Assembly (NCBI GenBank): GCA_964522525.1
Contig: CAZFWG010000008.1
Location: 23,138 to 87,137 of the forward strand
Source: CAYUYV01 sp964522525
GTDB lineage: Bacteria > Pseudomonadota > Alphaproteobacteria > JAJFIK01
DNA length: 64,000 nucleotides
Direction of reading: 5' to 3'
This document shows positions 34,447-43,361 of this stretch, in pieces (the first letter of the stretch is position 1; each line of letters opens with the position of its first letter). The notes beneath the pieces are model-generated. The model did no database searches, was not told the origin of the DNA, and worked only from the letters and a program-made list of their open reading frames with translations. Made by a program: the position numbers and the translations under genes.

Positions 34447-34678
34447 GCTCCCGTTGCCCTGCCGGGGCCGACTCCCGCGGTCGCCCCTGTGCGCTTGTGA
34501 CACAATTTCATAGACATGAGGCCCGTGCATACACAAACAAGCGAAAAGTCACGGAGCGCCCGTTGAAAAGCCACCTCGGTCTTCAACCTCTTGCACCGCG
34601 CGCGCCGATAGGCTATCTCCCTGGTCTCTTAATTGAGAATGCATCTCAGTTTTCTTGCTTGATTGGACGGAGGGGCCC

Positions 34679-35353
34679 ATGCTCCAGCGCAACGCCATAC
34701 CCGCCATTTCTCTCCCCGATTTCGGCGAGGAGCTGAGTGCCGCCCATGAATCCGAGGACCTCGCCCAGTTCCTGCTGCGGCGCCGGTCTTCCACCGCGAA
34801 ATGTCTGGGCGCGCCGGGTCCCTCGCCCGAGCAGATCAGCCATATTCTCGCCGCGGGGGCGCGGGTGCCCGACCACGGCAAACTTTCGCCCTGGCGTTTC
34901 ATCCTGTTTGAGGGTGAGGATCGCGCGGCATTCGGCCGGGTGATCGGCGAGGCGTTCGATCGCGCGAACCCGGAGGCGCCGGCCGACCAACGGACGGCGG
35001 AACGGGACCGTTTCATGCGCGCGCCGCTCGTCATTGCCGTCATCTCCAAACCGGTCATCCCCCACAAGATCCCGGAATGGGAGCAGCTTCTGTCCGCGGG
35101 CGCCGTCTGTCAGACCATGTTGATCGCCGGACAGGCGCTGGGCTTCGCCGGCCAGTGGCTGACGGAATGGTACGCCTATGACAAGACGGTGTTGACAGCT
35201 TTGGGCCTTCAGCCGACGGAACGGGTTGCGGGCTATCTTTATTTCGGGACCGCCAAGGAAGCCCCGAGGGAACGGGTGCGTCCCGACCTCAACGATCTGG
35301 TGAGCCGCTGGGCGCCCCAAGCGCAAAAGGCACCGGGCGCTCCCTCCCTGTAA
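34679..35353 (+). CDS. Nitroreductase family protein
   Basis: 224-aa FMN-dependent nitroreductase-fold protein of the short YdjA/TdsD-like type. Family segments: LAQFLLRRRSSTAKCLGAPGP (the FMN-phosphate Arg pair), QISHILAAGARVPDHGKLSPWRFI, SAGAVCQTMLIAGQALGFAGQWLTEW and ERVAGYLYFGTAK. It would reduce nitro compounds, quinones or flavins with NAD(P)H. ATG 34679 follows GGAGGGG. It is monocistronic, divergent from cysE and convergent with the following membrane gene (12-base gap). Confidence 0.9.
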   Translation: MLQRNAIPAISLPDFGEELSAAHESEDLAQFLLRRRSSTAKCLGAPGPSPEQISHILAAGARVPDHGKLSPWRFILFEGEDRAAFGRVIGEAFDRANPEAPADQRTAERDRFMRAPLVIAVISKPVIPHKIPEWEQLLSAGAVCQTMLIAGQALGFAGQWLTEWYAYDKTVLTALGLQPTERVAGYLYFGTAKEAPRERVRPDLNDLVSRWAPQAQKAPGAPSL

Positions 35354-35365
35354 ACGCAGACGACG

Positions 35366-36970
35366 TCACTCCGTCCGGGGACAGGCGAAGCGCTGCACCA
35401 TGCCGGGCCGGGGCAGCGTTGGCTCGAAAGCGTCGAGGGCCTTCGTCATCTCTCCCACAACTTCCCGTCGGGTCGCGTAGAAGTTCACCTGGCTCCCCGA
35501 TGAGGTGACCCTGATCGTGTTCAGCGTCGCCAGGAGACACCACTCTTCGGGGATCATGCCCTGGAACCAGTGGGGATAGACCATGGCGAAATCGACCCCC
35601 CGTTCTGCGGCCATTTCCGTAATGGTCCGGGCATTGAGCTTTTGTTGGGCCCGTTGCAGACGCGCGGTCTCGGACCCCAGCCCCGCCAGATCCAGGACAT
35701 AACGGTCGTTGTCATAGGAAACCCAGCCCAGGTCATTGACCGCCACGGCGCGCGGGAAATAGTCCGTGGCAAAACGATGCATCTGGAACTGCTGTTCGTA
35801 GACGTTCCGGATACCGAGGGGGGTTCCCATCGTCACCGACAGATAGGGGAAGACAAGAACAACCAGCCCAAGCATCAGTGCCACATTCTGCATGGGCGGC
35901 AGCGGCCGGGCGACGATCTTCGCGATCGGATGGCGCAACAGGAAGATCCCGGACATCACCATGGCGGCGAAAGCATAGACCTCATAGCGCTGGAACCATC
36001 CATACCGCCCCGCCGCCAGATGCGCCGCCAGGGTGACCGCCATGGTCCCGGCGATGATCACATCGGCGGAAGCCGGGGAGCGCCATCGCCCGGCCCCGTC
36101 ATGGAGGCTCGCGAGGGAAGCAGTCACCGCCAGAAGAAAAACCAGGCCCCAGCGATGCTCCAGAAGAGCCTCCTGCAGATTGACGCCAAAGCCCCGCAAG
36201 GTGCCGGCCAGCCCGCCCGAATCGACAAGCGTGGCCATGACCAGTGATTTGACGAGCACCGAACTCGGCAGGATCGGCAGCCCCAAACTGTCCATCGTGG
36301 CGACATAGAGGGCCAAACATGCAGCCAAGGCGGCGGCCGCGCCGAGGGCGTGGCGCCAATGGCCGGCGACGAGCATGGCGAGCAACGCCGCCCCGGACAT
36401 GGCCACCCCTTCAAAACGGATGAGAGGCATACAGATCACGGCGAAGATCAGGGACCAGGATATCGACCCGTCCTCGGCCATGATCACAAGGCCTCGGATC
36501 GTGACAATGACCGCCAGGACATGGAGCGCGTGTTCCATGCCCGTCAGGGGCAGGGCAAAAGCGCTGATCGTGAGCATCAGGAAAACGGCGGCAAGGCTCA
36601 CCAGCCGCGCGCGCGCATCCGTCCCGGCCGGAACGGCATGGCGCCAGAAAAACGCGAGAAGGAGCCATACGGACAACCCGGCGGCCAGTCCGTTGATCAG
36701 CAAAGGACCGAAACGCCCGATACCCAGAAACTCCGGAATGGTCAGCAAGAGCGGGTAAAGGATCGACGAGGACGGCGAGGCATATTCGTCCCGATTGACG
36801 CCGTAGCCGCCGTCAAGGATGGTCTCCGCCACCGACAAATGGATATAGGGATCATCCAGGCTGTAGATCAGATGCCCGTCATTGCGCCACAGGGAGACCG
36901 CGATCAACACGCCAAAGCCGATGGCCCAGATCCGTGTCCAGGTCCAGGCATAGGTGGCGCTCTCCTGCAT
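35366..36970 (-). CDS. Multi-pass membrane protein, GT-C glycosyltransferase-like
   Basis: 534-aa protein with about 10-11 membrane helices. Near the N terminus, after the first helix, the acidic pair in SLDDPYIHLSVAETIL sits where GT-C fold transferases (dolichyl-phosphate-mannose and arabinosyl types) place their catalytic Asp. The next loop, YASPSSSILYPLLL, is also common there. The ~150-residue C-terminal region is soluble and probably periplasmic (RFATDYFPRAVAVNDLGWVSYDNDRYVLDLAGLGS). It probably transfers a sugar from a polyprenyl-phosphate donor to a lipid or protein, but the family is only inferred. ATG 36970 follows GGGGGAG. Two further putative glycosyltransferases lie 1-3 kb to the right on the same strand. 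Confidence 0.72.
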   Translation of the reverse strand: MQESATYAWTWTRIWAIGFGVLIAVSLWRNDGHLIYSLDDPYIHLSVAETILDGGYGVNRDEYASPSSSILYPLLLTIPEFLGIGRFGPLLINGLAAGLSVWLLLAFFWRHAVPAGTDARARLVSLAAVFLMLTISAFALPLTGMEHALHVLAVIVTIRGLVIMAEDGSISWSLIFAVICMPLIRFEGVAMSGAALLAMLVAGHWRHALGAAAALAACLALYVATMDSLGLPILPSSVLVKSLVMATLVDSGGLAGTLRGFGVNLQEALLEHRWGLVFLLAVTASLASLHDGAGRWRSPASADVIIAGTMAVTLAAHLAAGRYGWFQRYEVYAFAAMVMSGIFLLRHPIAKIVARPLPPMQNVALMLGLVVLVFPYLSVTMGTPLGIRNVYEQQFQMHRFATDYFPRAVAVNDLGWVSYDNDRYVLDLAGLGSETARLQRAQQKLNARTITEMAAERGVDFAMVYPHWFQGMIPEEWCLLATLNTIRVTSSGSQVNFYATRREVVGEMTKALDAFEPTLPRPGMVQRFACPRTE

Positions 36971-37023
36971 GCCTTGTCTCCCCCTGCCCCTTTTGCCCTT
37001 CGACCCGCGCCCTGAAAGCTTGA

Positions 37024-37785
37024 ATGCCAGCAAGGCGCACGGTGCTTCCTGTCAATATGAGGAGGCCTGCCTTGGAGCAAGGCCCGCTGGCTGGCCCGGT
37101 CCGATCACCGTACTATGAGGATCTTGCCGCCCGTGTCGAGCGGTCCCTGGAACGAGGCGCACCTCAGATGGAACGACCGTTTTTCGCCCGTCTCATGACC
37201 GTTTTGGTTGTCCTGCTGGCCCTGTTGGGCACGGCCACGGCCGTCGTTCATTTCCTGAGCCCCCACTACAATCCGGGTTTCGACGACCACCCAGGGATCG
37301 TCAAAAGCCATGTGGTCCTGGGCGCCCTCTATCTGCTTCTGGGCCTGTTCCAGTTCTCTCCGGGGATCCGGCGTCAATCCATCCGCTACCATCGGTGGAT
37401 GGGGCGCCTCCTGGTTGCCGGTGCCCTGGTCACCGGGATGACCGCCCTGTTCCTGGGGATCGTGATTCCCTTTTCGGGGTTCGCCGAACAGATCATCATC
37501 AGCATTTTCGGCGGCTTGTTCCTGATCTCGATCGTTCAAGCGGTCTTGAACGTCCGTCAGGGGCGCATCCAGCAGCATCGCGAATGGATGATCCGGGCCT
37601 ATGCCATCGGCGCCTCCATCGTCACCATGCGGCTGATTTTCATTCCCCTCTTGATGATCAATCAACCAACGAGAATTGAAGAAACCGCCTTTTATTCGAT
37701 CGTCGCTTTCGGCGCCGCCTTCGTCCTCCATTCGGCGTTGGCTGAGATCTGGATCCGCGCGACCCGGGGCCGGGTCGTGGGTTAG
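37024..37785 (+). CDS. DUF2306 family membrane protein
   Basis: 253-aa protein with about six helices after a ~45-residue polar N terminus: LMTVLVVLLALLGTATAVVHFL, HVVLGALYLLLGLFQF, MGRLLVAGALVTGMTALFLGIVI, IIISIFGGLFLISIVQAVL, ASIVTMRLIFIPLLMI and YSIVAFGAAFVLHSAL. The HxxxG-type helix starts, GIRRQSIRYHRWMGRL and QQHREWMIRAYA are the family signature; the conserved His residues in adjacent helices could ligate haem, as proposed for this and related cytochrome b561-like families. The start is uncertain: ATG 37024, 37057 and 37168 are all in frame. It is flanked by convergent and divergent glycosyltransferase-like genes. Confidence 0.78.
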   Translation: MPARRTVLPVNMRRPALEQGPLAGPVRSPYYEDLAARVERSLERGAPQMERPFFARLMTVLVVLLALLGTATAVVHFLSPHYNPGFDDHPGIVKSHVVLGALYLLLGLFQFSPGIRRQSIRYHRWMGRLLVAGALVTGMTALFLGIVIPFSGFAEQIIISIFGGLFLISIVQAVLNVRQGRIQQHREWMIRAYAIGASIVTMRLIFIPLLMINQPTRIEETAFYSIVAFGAAFVLHSALAEIWIRATRGRVVG

Positions 37786-37793
37786 CCGACGTC

Positions 37794-39026
37794 TCACCCC
37801 GCGGCGACCGCCGGGCGTGTGCTGCCCGCGCGGATTTCCAGAACCGCGCGCCGTAGCGCCGCGCCGAAGACCAGGAGGGAGGCGGCGGGGCCGGTCGGCA
37901 AGAAAAGCGTCTCGGTGATCGCGCCGAGGACGAAGGGAAACGCCCAGGCAAGGACCAGGATCTCCCGCTCCCACTTCATCCAGCCCCGTTCCAGGCCATA
38001 GAAGGCCAGGAAACCGACCGGCAACAGAAGCAGCAACAGATCATAGTCGAACATGTAGGGGCTGATCAGAAGGGAGGCGGAAATGAGCAGCGCCCAGCCC
38101 AGACGGCGGTCGACCTTGTGGGACCAGACCCAGAAGGTCAGCAGGGCGACGATCACGGCAACGACGCCATGCAGGGCAAAGGCAATGCTGGGCGGAACCC
38201 CGATGATGGCCACCGCGCCGAACACGGTCGGCATCTTGTGCCAGGGCGTCATGCCCGCTTCCAGCAACTCACGGACGAAAGTGAAGTTCTCAAAGAAGAC
38301 AGCCCACAGATCAACACCAAACGCGAGGACACTGAGGCCCGCAAAGACCAACGCCGTCACGGTGGCGCTGCCGAAGACCACCCATTGACCGGACAGAAGA
38401 AGAATGACGGGGACCAGGACGCCCAGATGGGGCTTGAAGGTCAAGAGCCCCAGGAAAATACCGGCGAGAACGGGCCGCGTGGGCGCGTAGAGAATGAAGC
38501 CCGCAAAAAGCCCGGTAATCAACGCCGCCGTCTGGCCGTGGAACGAATTGATGAAAAAGGCCGGCGCCGCCGCAAACAGCCAGACCGCTTCACTGCGCCG
38601 GCCCAGACGCCAGATCATGTTCAGGGCAAAGAGGCTTGTCGGGATGATCCAGAAGAAATAGGCGGCGAAATAGGGCAGGAACGCCAGCGGCAGGGACAGA
38701 AGTTGAAACGTGGGCGGATAATGCCAATAGGAGACCGTGGTGTTTCCCTCGACCGCTTCGGCCTGGATGGCCACCATGGCTTGCGCGTCGTAGGCCGCTT
38801 CCGGGCGTCCTTCAAGGGACAGCTTCGAGGCCGCCCAGAAGGTCATGAAGTCATAGCCATAGGGCTTTTCGACCGGATCGATCCCGCCCGATCCGAGGGA
38901 CACCCATACCGCCGCGGACACCAGATAGGCAAAGATGATGATGACCGGATAGGCCACTAGGCGCCGCCGATTCAGCCAAAAAGAGTCGCCTGTCGAAGGA
39001 GACGGTCCCGTTTCCGAAATGCTCAT
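37794..39026 (-). CDS. GT87-family (DUF2029) membrane glycosyltransferase, copy 2
   Basis: 410-aa polytopic protein of the glycosyltransferase 87 family, which uses polyprenyl-phosphate sugars (as in mycobacterial mannosyl transfer). Typical elements: PYGYDFMTFWAASKLSLEG with the conserved acidic residue after the first helix, WHYPPTFQLLSLPLA, FHGQTAALITGLFAGFI, LAGIFLGLLTFKPHLG and LISPYMFDYDLLLLLLPV. It is a clear paralogue of the next gene on the same strand; roughly half of aligned residues are identical by eye. ATG 39026 lies 22 bases after the upstream paralogue's stop, so the pair is one operon. Donor and acceptor are unknown. Confidence 0.87.
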   Translation of the reverse strand: MSISETGPSPSTGDSFWLNRRRLVAYPVIIIFAYLVSAAVWVSLGSGGIDPVEKPYGYDFMTFWAASKLSLEGRPEAAYDAQAMVAIQAEAVEGNTTVSYWHYPPTFQLLSLPLAFLPYFAAYFFWIIPTSLFALNMIWRLGRRSEAVWLFAAAPAFFINSFHGQTAALITGLFAGFILYAPTRPVLAGIFLGLLTFKPHLGVLVPVILLLSGQWVVFGSATVTALVFAGLSVLAFGVDLWAVFFENFTFVRELLEAGMTPWHKMPTVFGAVAIIGVPPSIAFALHGVVAVIVALLTFWVWSHKVDRRLGWALLISASLLISPYMFDYDLLLLLLPVGFLAFYGLERGWMKWEREILVLAWAFPFVLGAITETLFLPTGPAASLLVFGAALRRAVLEIRAGSTRPAVAAG

Positions 39027-39048
39027 GGTGTCGTCCGCGAATGAAATT

Positions 39049-40305
39049 TCAATTGGGCTGGACCAGCGTTCCGCCCCCGGCTGACGTCCCCAACGGCGCT
39101 TCCACTCCTGAGACTTCGTCCCGCACCCGGCGCATGGCCAGGGCCAAAAGCACAAGCGTGGGGAGCGGCCCGATCGGGAGCGAGAGATTATCGATCACGT
39201 AAGCGGAAACCAACGGAAAAAGCCAGGCCGCCACCAGCATTTCACGCTCCCATGGGGCCCAGCCCCGCTCCTTGGCGTGATAGGCAATCAGTCCCATCGG
39301 GATCAACAGTAAGGTCAGGTCGTAGTCAAACATGTAAGGGCTGATCAGGAGCGTTGCGGGGATCAGAACGGCCCAGACCAACCGACGATCGACCTCAAGG
39401 GACCAGACCCAGAAAACGGTCACGGCAGCCGCTGCCGCCACGACGCCATGGATAGCGTAGGCCACGCTCTGGGGCGCGCCAAGCACGGACACCGCCGCGA
39501 AGACGGTGGGCATTTTCTCCCACGGGGTCACACCATCCTGGACCAGAAGGCGCACGGTTCCCAGATTGTCGAAAAAGATCCCCCACAGATCGTGACCGAA
39601 CACGAGAACGGTGAGGCCGGCAAACAGCAGGGTCGTGACCGCTGCGCTGGCGAATACGCTCCATTGGCGCGCCAGCAACAGCGCGACGGGGATGAGAACG
39701 CCGAAATGGGGCTTGATCGTCAGGAGACCGAGGAAGACCCCGGCAAGAAGGGGCCGTTTCGGCATCGCCCAGACGACGCCCAGGAACAGCGCGGTCACGA
39801 GCACGGCCGTCTGGCCATGGAGGAAATTGACGAAAAAGGCAGGCGCCGCAAGGAACAGCCAGACCGCATACCGGTCCCGCGTCGCCCGCCAGACCATGCC
39901 GAGCGCGAACGCCCCCGTCAGGATCACCCACAGAATATAAGACAGAAAATAGGGCACCAGAGCCAGCGGCAGGGTGATCAATTGGAACGTAGGCGGATAA
40001 TGCCAAAGATAGAAATGGGTCGTCCCCGGCGCAACCGCGCTTTGACGATCCGTGATGGTCTTGACGTCAAAGGCCGCTTCCGGCGTGCCCTCGAGACCGA
40101 GCTCAGAGGCCGTCCAAAAGGTGATGAAATCCGAGCCGTAGGGCTTGCCTTCGGCATCGACCGACACGCCGCCGAGCGAATACCAGACCACCACCATCAG
40201 GGCATAGCCGATGACGAAACAAATGGGATAGATCCCGAGCCGCCGGCGCGTGAGCCAGTGGCCCCCCGTTTCGTTGGGTTCCGGAAAGGTCGTGGCCGTG
40301 GTCAT
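39049..40305 (-). CDS. GT87-family (DUF2029) membrane glycosyltransferase, copy 1
   Basis: 418-aa polytopic GT87-type protein. The same blocks as its downstream paralogue appear in the same order: PYGSDFITFWTASELGLEG, WHYPPTFQLITLPLALVPY, FLHGQTAVLVTALFLGVVW, LAGVFLGLLTIKPHFGVL, TPWEKMPTVFAAVSVLG and LISPYMFDYDLTLLLIPMG. It is the first gene of the pair and lies 40 bases downstream of queF. Tandem duplication followed by divergence suggests two related but distinct sugar-transfer steps, or two substrates, in envelope glycan or glycolipid synthesis. This is an inference; no other glycan genes are adjacent. Confidence 0.87.
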   Translation of the reverse strand: MTTATTFPEPNETGGHWLTRRRLGIYPICFVIGYALMVVVWYSLGGVSVDAEGKPYGSDFITFWTASELGLEGTPEAAFDVKTITDRQSAVAPGTTHFYLWHYPPTFQLITLPLALVPYFLSYILWVILTGAFALGMVWRATRDRYAVWLFLAAPAFFVNFLHGQTAVLVTALFLGVVWAMPKRPLLAGVFLGLLTIKPHFGVLIPVALLLARQWSVFASAAVTTLLFAGLTVLVFGHDLWGIFFDNLGTVRLLVQDGVTPWEKMPTVFAAVSVLGAPQSVAYAIHGVVAAAAAVTVFWVWSLEVDRRLVWAVLIPATLLISPYMFDYDLTLLLIPMGLIAYHAKERGWAPWEREMLVAAWLFPLVSAYVIDNLSLPIGPLPTLVLLALAMRRVRDEVSGVEAPLGTSAGGGTLVQPN

Positions 40306-40345
40306 GGTGTCATCCGTCGCGGGTCAACCCAGTCAAGGGATCACC

Positions 40346-40840
40346 CTATCCCCTTCCCCGATACGGGGCCACATCCGGCGCCGGGATCCAGACATCCTTC
40401 GGCGGCGCGCCCGTCTGATAAAAGACATCGATGGGAATCCCGCCCCGGGGATACCAGTAGCCGGCGATGCGCAGCCATTTGGGGACGATGGTCGCGACCA
40501 CCCGCTTGGCGATGTCGATGGTGCAGGCCTCGTGGAAGGCCGCGTGGTTGCGGAACGCCGCCAGATAGAGCTTCAGGCTCTTGCTTTCGAGAAGAAACGC
40601 CTCCGGAACATAGTCGATCACGAGATGGGCGAAGTCGGGCTGTCCGGTCACCGGGCACAGGGATGTGAATTCAGGACAGACAAAGCGCGCCATATAAGCG
40701 ACGTCCGGATGGGGATTGGGGACGGGATCGAGGCGCGCGGTCTCCGGCGAGGCCGGCACCGGGCTCACCTGCCCCAGCTGGGTGCGCACGGCGGGGCTCT
40801 CGGCGGTCCCGCCTTGGAAATCGGTCGGTTCGGAGGCCAT
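40346..40840 (-). CDS. queF: NADPH-dependent 7-cyano-7-deazaguanine reductase
   Basis: 164-aa single-domain (YkvM-type) QueF, which reduces preQ0 to preQ1 in queuosine synthesis. It has the tunnelling-fold motif FVCPEFTSLCPVTGQPDFA with the thioimide-forming Cys62 and the Asp69 proton donor. ESKSLKLYLAAFRNHAAFHEA is the QueF signature that binds NADPH, and KWLRIAGYWYPRGGIPIDVF closes the domain. ATG 40840 is used; a GTG at 40858 is in frame but lacks a ribosome site. No preQ1-type riboswitch was recognised in the short upstream gap. It is divergent from the enoyl-CoA hydratase gene. Confidence 0.95.
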   Translation of the reverse strand: MASEPTDFQGGTAESPAVRTQLGQVSPVPASPETARLDPVPNPHPDVAYMARFVCPEFTSLCPVTGQPDFAHLVIDYVPEAFLLESKSLKLYLAAFRNHAAFHEACTIDIAKRVVATIVPKWLRIAGYWYPRGGIPIDVFYQTGAPPKDVWIPAPDVAPYRGRG

Positions 40841-40924
40841 GGGATTAACCTTGTTCACTCATGGTTTGGTACCCGCGTCAGGTTAGGCTAGCCTGAAGCC
40901 CAAACAAGGGGGCTTTGGATCCAT

Positions 40925-41734
40925 ATGTGGCGATATGAGGCGACGAGCATGCGGGGAACGGTGCGCACCGATGTGCAAGGCGCGGTGGGCTTTCTTATTT
41001 TTGACAATCAAGAGCGCCACAACGCCCTGACCTTGGAAATGTGGCAGGCGATCCCCGACCTCCTTGACGGGCTCGAGGCCCATCCGGATGTGCGGGTGGT
41101 GGTGCTCATGGGCGCGGGTGACCGGGCCTTCGTTTCCGGCGCCGACATTTCGGAATTCGACACGGTCCGGGCGACGCGCGAAGGCACGCTCAATTATGAG
41201 AAAGCGACGGAGATCGCCTTCAATCGCATCCGGGACTGTGCCCATCCGACGCTTGCCTCGATTCGGGGCTTTTGCATGGGTGGCGGTCTGGGCCTCGCTC
41301 TGTCTTGTGACCTGCGCTATGCCCGCGATGACGGACGGTTCGCGATCCCCGCCGCCAAGCTCGGTGTGGGATACGGCTTTGGCGCGACGCGGGATCTGGT
41401 GCTGGCCGTGGGTCCGGCCCATGCGCGCGAGATCCTCTACACGGCGCGCATCTATGATGCCCGGGAAGCAGAGCGCATGGGATTGGTCAATCGGGTCTAT
41501 GACCGGGGTCATCTGAGCCCGGCGGTCCATGACTTCTGCGATGCCGTGAGCCGGAACGCCCCCCTCACGCATCGGACCGCCAAACGGGCCGTCGCGGAGG
41601 CCCTCGCGGTGGCGCATTCGACCCGGATTGATTTCGTCGACGAACTCGTGGCGGGTTGTTTCGCGAGTGAAGACTATGAGGAAGGCCGTCGGGCCTTCAT
41701 GGAAAAACGCCTGCCCCAGTTCAAGGGGCGTTGA
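40925..41734 (+). CDS. Enoyl-CoA hydratase/isomerase family protein
   Basis: 269-aa crotonase-fold protein. It has NQERHNALTLEMWQAIPDLL, the oxyanion-hole segment GDRAFVSGADISEFD, and a second oxyanion Gly in IRGFCMGGGLGLALSCDLRYA. The usual catalytic Glu pair of true hydratases would sit near AIPAAKLGVGYG, where the expected Glu (ARLG/PEVKLG type) is not obvious. This suggests another crotonase activity such as isomerase, hydrolase or decarboxylase. The C-terminal helix ASEDYEEGRRAFMEKRLPQFKG is standard. ATG 40925 is used; ATG 40949 is an alternative. It is probably monocistronic, 38 bases ahead of the L,D-transpeptidase. Confidence 0.88.
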   Translation: MWRYEATSMRGTVRTDVQGAVGFLIFDNQERHNALTLEMWQAIPDLLDGLEAHPDVRVVVLMGAGDRAFVSGADISEFDTVRATREGTLNYEKATEIAFNRIRDCAHPTLASIRGFCMGGGLGLALSCDLRYARDDGRFAIPAAKLGVGYGFGATRDLVLAVGPAHAREILYTARIYDAREAERMGLVNRVYDRGHLSPAVHDFCDAVSRNAPLTHRTAKRAVAEALAVAHSTRIDFVDELVAGCFASEDYEEGRRAFMEKRLPQFKGR

Positions 41735-41772
41735 GGCGCAGGGTTCAGGGACGGCCGATCAGGGGAGAACGC

Positions 41773-42675
41773 ATGTCAGCCAGGGTTGTCAGGCAGGGTA
41801 TTCTGGGATGGGGTGTTGGGCTTCTGTTGGCCCTGACCGGTGGTGGCGCCGGCGCCGCCTCGCTCGAAGGGCCCGATGTCTTTTCACCAATCCCGACCAG
41901 TCTGCGCTCGGAGCTTGCCCATATCCGCACCAAGCCGCATCTGAACCGCGACCTTGAAGAGCGGGGCCTCTCCCTCGGCGTGCCCATCTTTGTCCGGATC
42001 TTCAAACTGACCCGCCAACTCGAGGTCTGGATCGAGGATGTGGACGGGCGCTATTCCCTGTTCCGGACCTATGGGATCTGTGACTATTCGGGCGGCATGG
42101 GGCCGAAGCACCAGGAAGGCGATCTTCAGTCACCGGAGGGCTTCTATACGGTCGATGCCTATGACCTGAACCCCAACAGCCAGTTTCATCTGTCGTTCAA
42201 TCTGGGCTTTCCCAATGCCTATGACCGGGCCCATGGACGCACCGGCAATCTCCTGATGGTCCATGGTTCCTGCCTGTCGCGCGGCTGTTTCGCCATGACG
42301 GATGCGCGCATGGAGGAGATCTACACCTTGGCGGCGTCGGCGCTGGAAGCGGGTCAGACGGAAATCCCGGTTCACATCTTCCCGTTCAAGATGACGGATG
42401 TGAATATCCAGGCAACCCGTGGATCCGCATATCACAATTTCTGGGTCAATCTGAAGGACGGCCACGACCTGTTCGAGGAAACGGGGGTGCCGCCGACGGT
42501 CTGGGTCGAGAACAAGAGCTACCGCTTTGCCAAGCGGGAGCCGTTGGGGGAACGGATGGTCGCCGCCACTTTGTCCTCGGACGCGCCGGCGACGAAGCCC
42601 AAGGATTTCCTCGAGATCGAGCCCCTGGGCACGCCATGCGGCGCGCCGCAATGCCCGCTGCCGAAAGTTCAGTAG
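41773..42675 (+). CDS. L,D-transpeptidase (YkuD/YafK type), exported
   Basis: 300-aa periplasmic protein. The signal peptide (GILGWGVGLLLALTGGGAGAAS) is cleaved near residue 28-30. The YafK-like YkuD domain has FVRIFKLTRQLEVWIEDVDG, SPEGFYTVDAYDLNPNSQFH and the catalytic motif MVHGSCLSRGCFAMTD with nucleophile Cys172. Such enzymes cross-link peptidoglycan or attach or release outer-membrane proteins from it. The C-terminal ~80 residues add a tail with TPCGAPQCPLP. ATG 41773 follows AGGGGAGA. It may be read from the same transcript as the crotonase upstream. Confidence 0.9.
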   Translation: MSARVVRQGILGWGVGLLLALTGGGAGAASLEGPDVFSPIPTSLRSELAHIRTKPHLNRDLEERGLSLGVPIFVRIFKLTRQLEVWIEDVDGRYSLFRTYGICDYSGGMGPKHQEGDLQSPEGFYTVDAYDLNPNSQFHLSFNLGFPNAYDRAHGRTGNLLMVHGSCLSRGCFAMTDARMEEIYTLAASALEAGQTEIPVHIFPFKMTDVNIQATRGSAYHNFWVNLKDGHDLFEETGVPPTVWVENKSYRFAKREPLGERMVAATLSSDAPATKPKDFLEIEPLGTPCGAPQCPLPKVQ

Positions 42676-42711
42676 GAAAACTAAAAGTCTAAAAGAAGAA
42701 GCGATGCGGGA

Positions 42712-43230
42712 TCAGGCGGAGCGGGATGATCCGAATTCCGCTCCCGCCGTGCTGTTTTCTTCCTGGGTGTGGTTTTCACAGAAGCGGTCCCGCAACACGA
42801 CGGCAAGCCAATAGCTGAAAAACATGATCCCGCCCACGATCAGGACGTTGAGCAGGCTTGTGAGGAACAGGCCGAACGCCGGCGGACGCATTCCCGGCTC
42901 GCGAATTTCCGCCAGAAGGATCAGCACGAAGGTCGGAATGACCAGAAGCCCCAGAACTCCATAAATCAGAAAGATGCCCCGGCACATCTCCAAATAGTTC
43001 TCGCGCATCATCAGCGCCATGTCCGGATCCTCATCCGGGCTGTTGGAGAATTCCGACGGGGGCGCCATGGAGAGCATGCGAAACGCCGGGTTCAGCATGA
43101 AATCATTCGTCACGGTGCGCACGACGAAGCTCAACAGGATCGCCAGGGCCGGGCCGCCGAAAACCCATAGCATCGACAGCACGAGGAAAATCGTGAGCGG
43201 ATGAAAGATCAGGAGTGGTTCCGGGCTCAT
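42712..43230 (-). CDS. Small membrane protein of unknown function
   Basis: 172-aa protein not assigned to a named family. Three hydrophobic segments are visible: PLTIFLVLSMLWVFGGPALAILLSFVV (possibly a helical hairpin), GIFLIYGVLGLLVIPTFVLILLA and FGLFLTSLLNVLIVGGIMFFSYWLAVVL. They are joined by a polar loop rich in acidic residues (SNSPDEDPDMALMMRENYLEM). ATG 43230 follows a GGAAGG site, whereas the longer in-frame start lacks one. It is convergent with the L,D-transpeptidase gene (36-base gap). The upstream 311-bp intergenic stretch contains nested inverted repeats. Confidence 0.65.
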   Translation of the reverse strand: MSPEPLLIFHPLTIFLVLSMLWVFGGPALAILLSFVVRTVTNDFMLNPAFRMLSMAPPSEFSNSPDEDPDMALMMRENYLEMCRGIFLIYGVLGLLVIPTFVLILLAEIREPGMRPPAFGLFLTSLLNVLIVGGIMFFSYWLAVVLRDRFCENHTQEENSTAGAEFGSSRSA

Positions 43231-43361
43231 GATCGCCTTCCCGCCCGCTTCTGAACCGAACGGGCCCTCGCCGCGACTGCGCCCCGGGGTTTTATCGGGG
43301 ACAGTCGGCACACGCCTCGGCCAAATGTTCCCGCATGGGTGGCCACGTGAACGGTAAAGGG

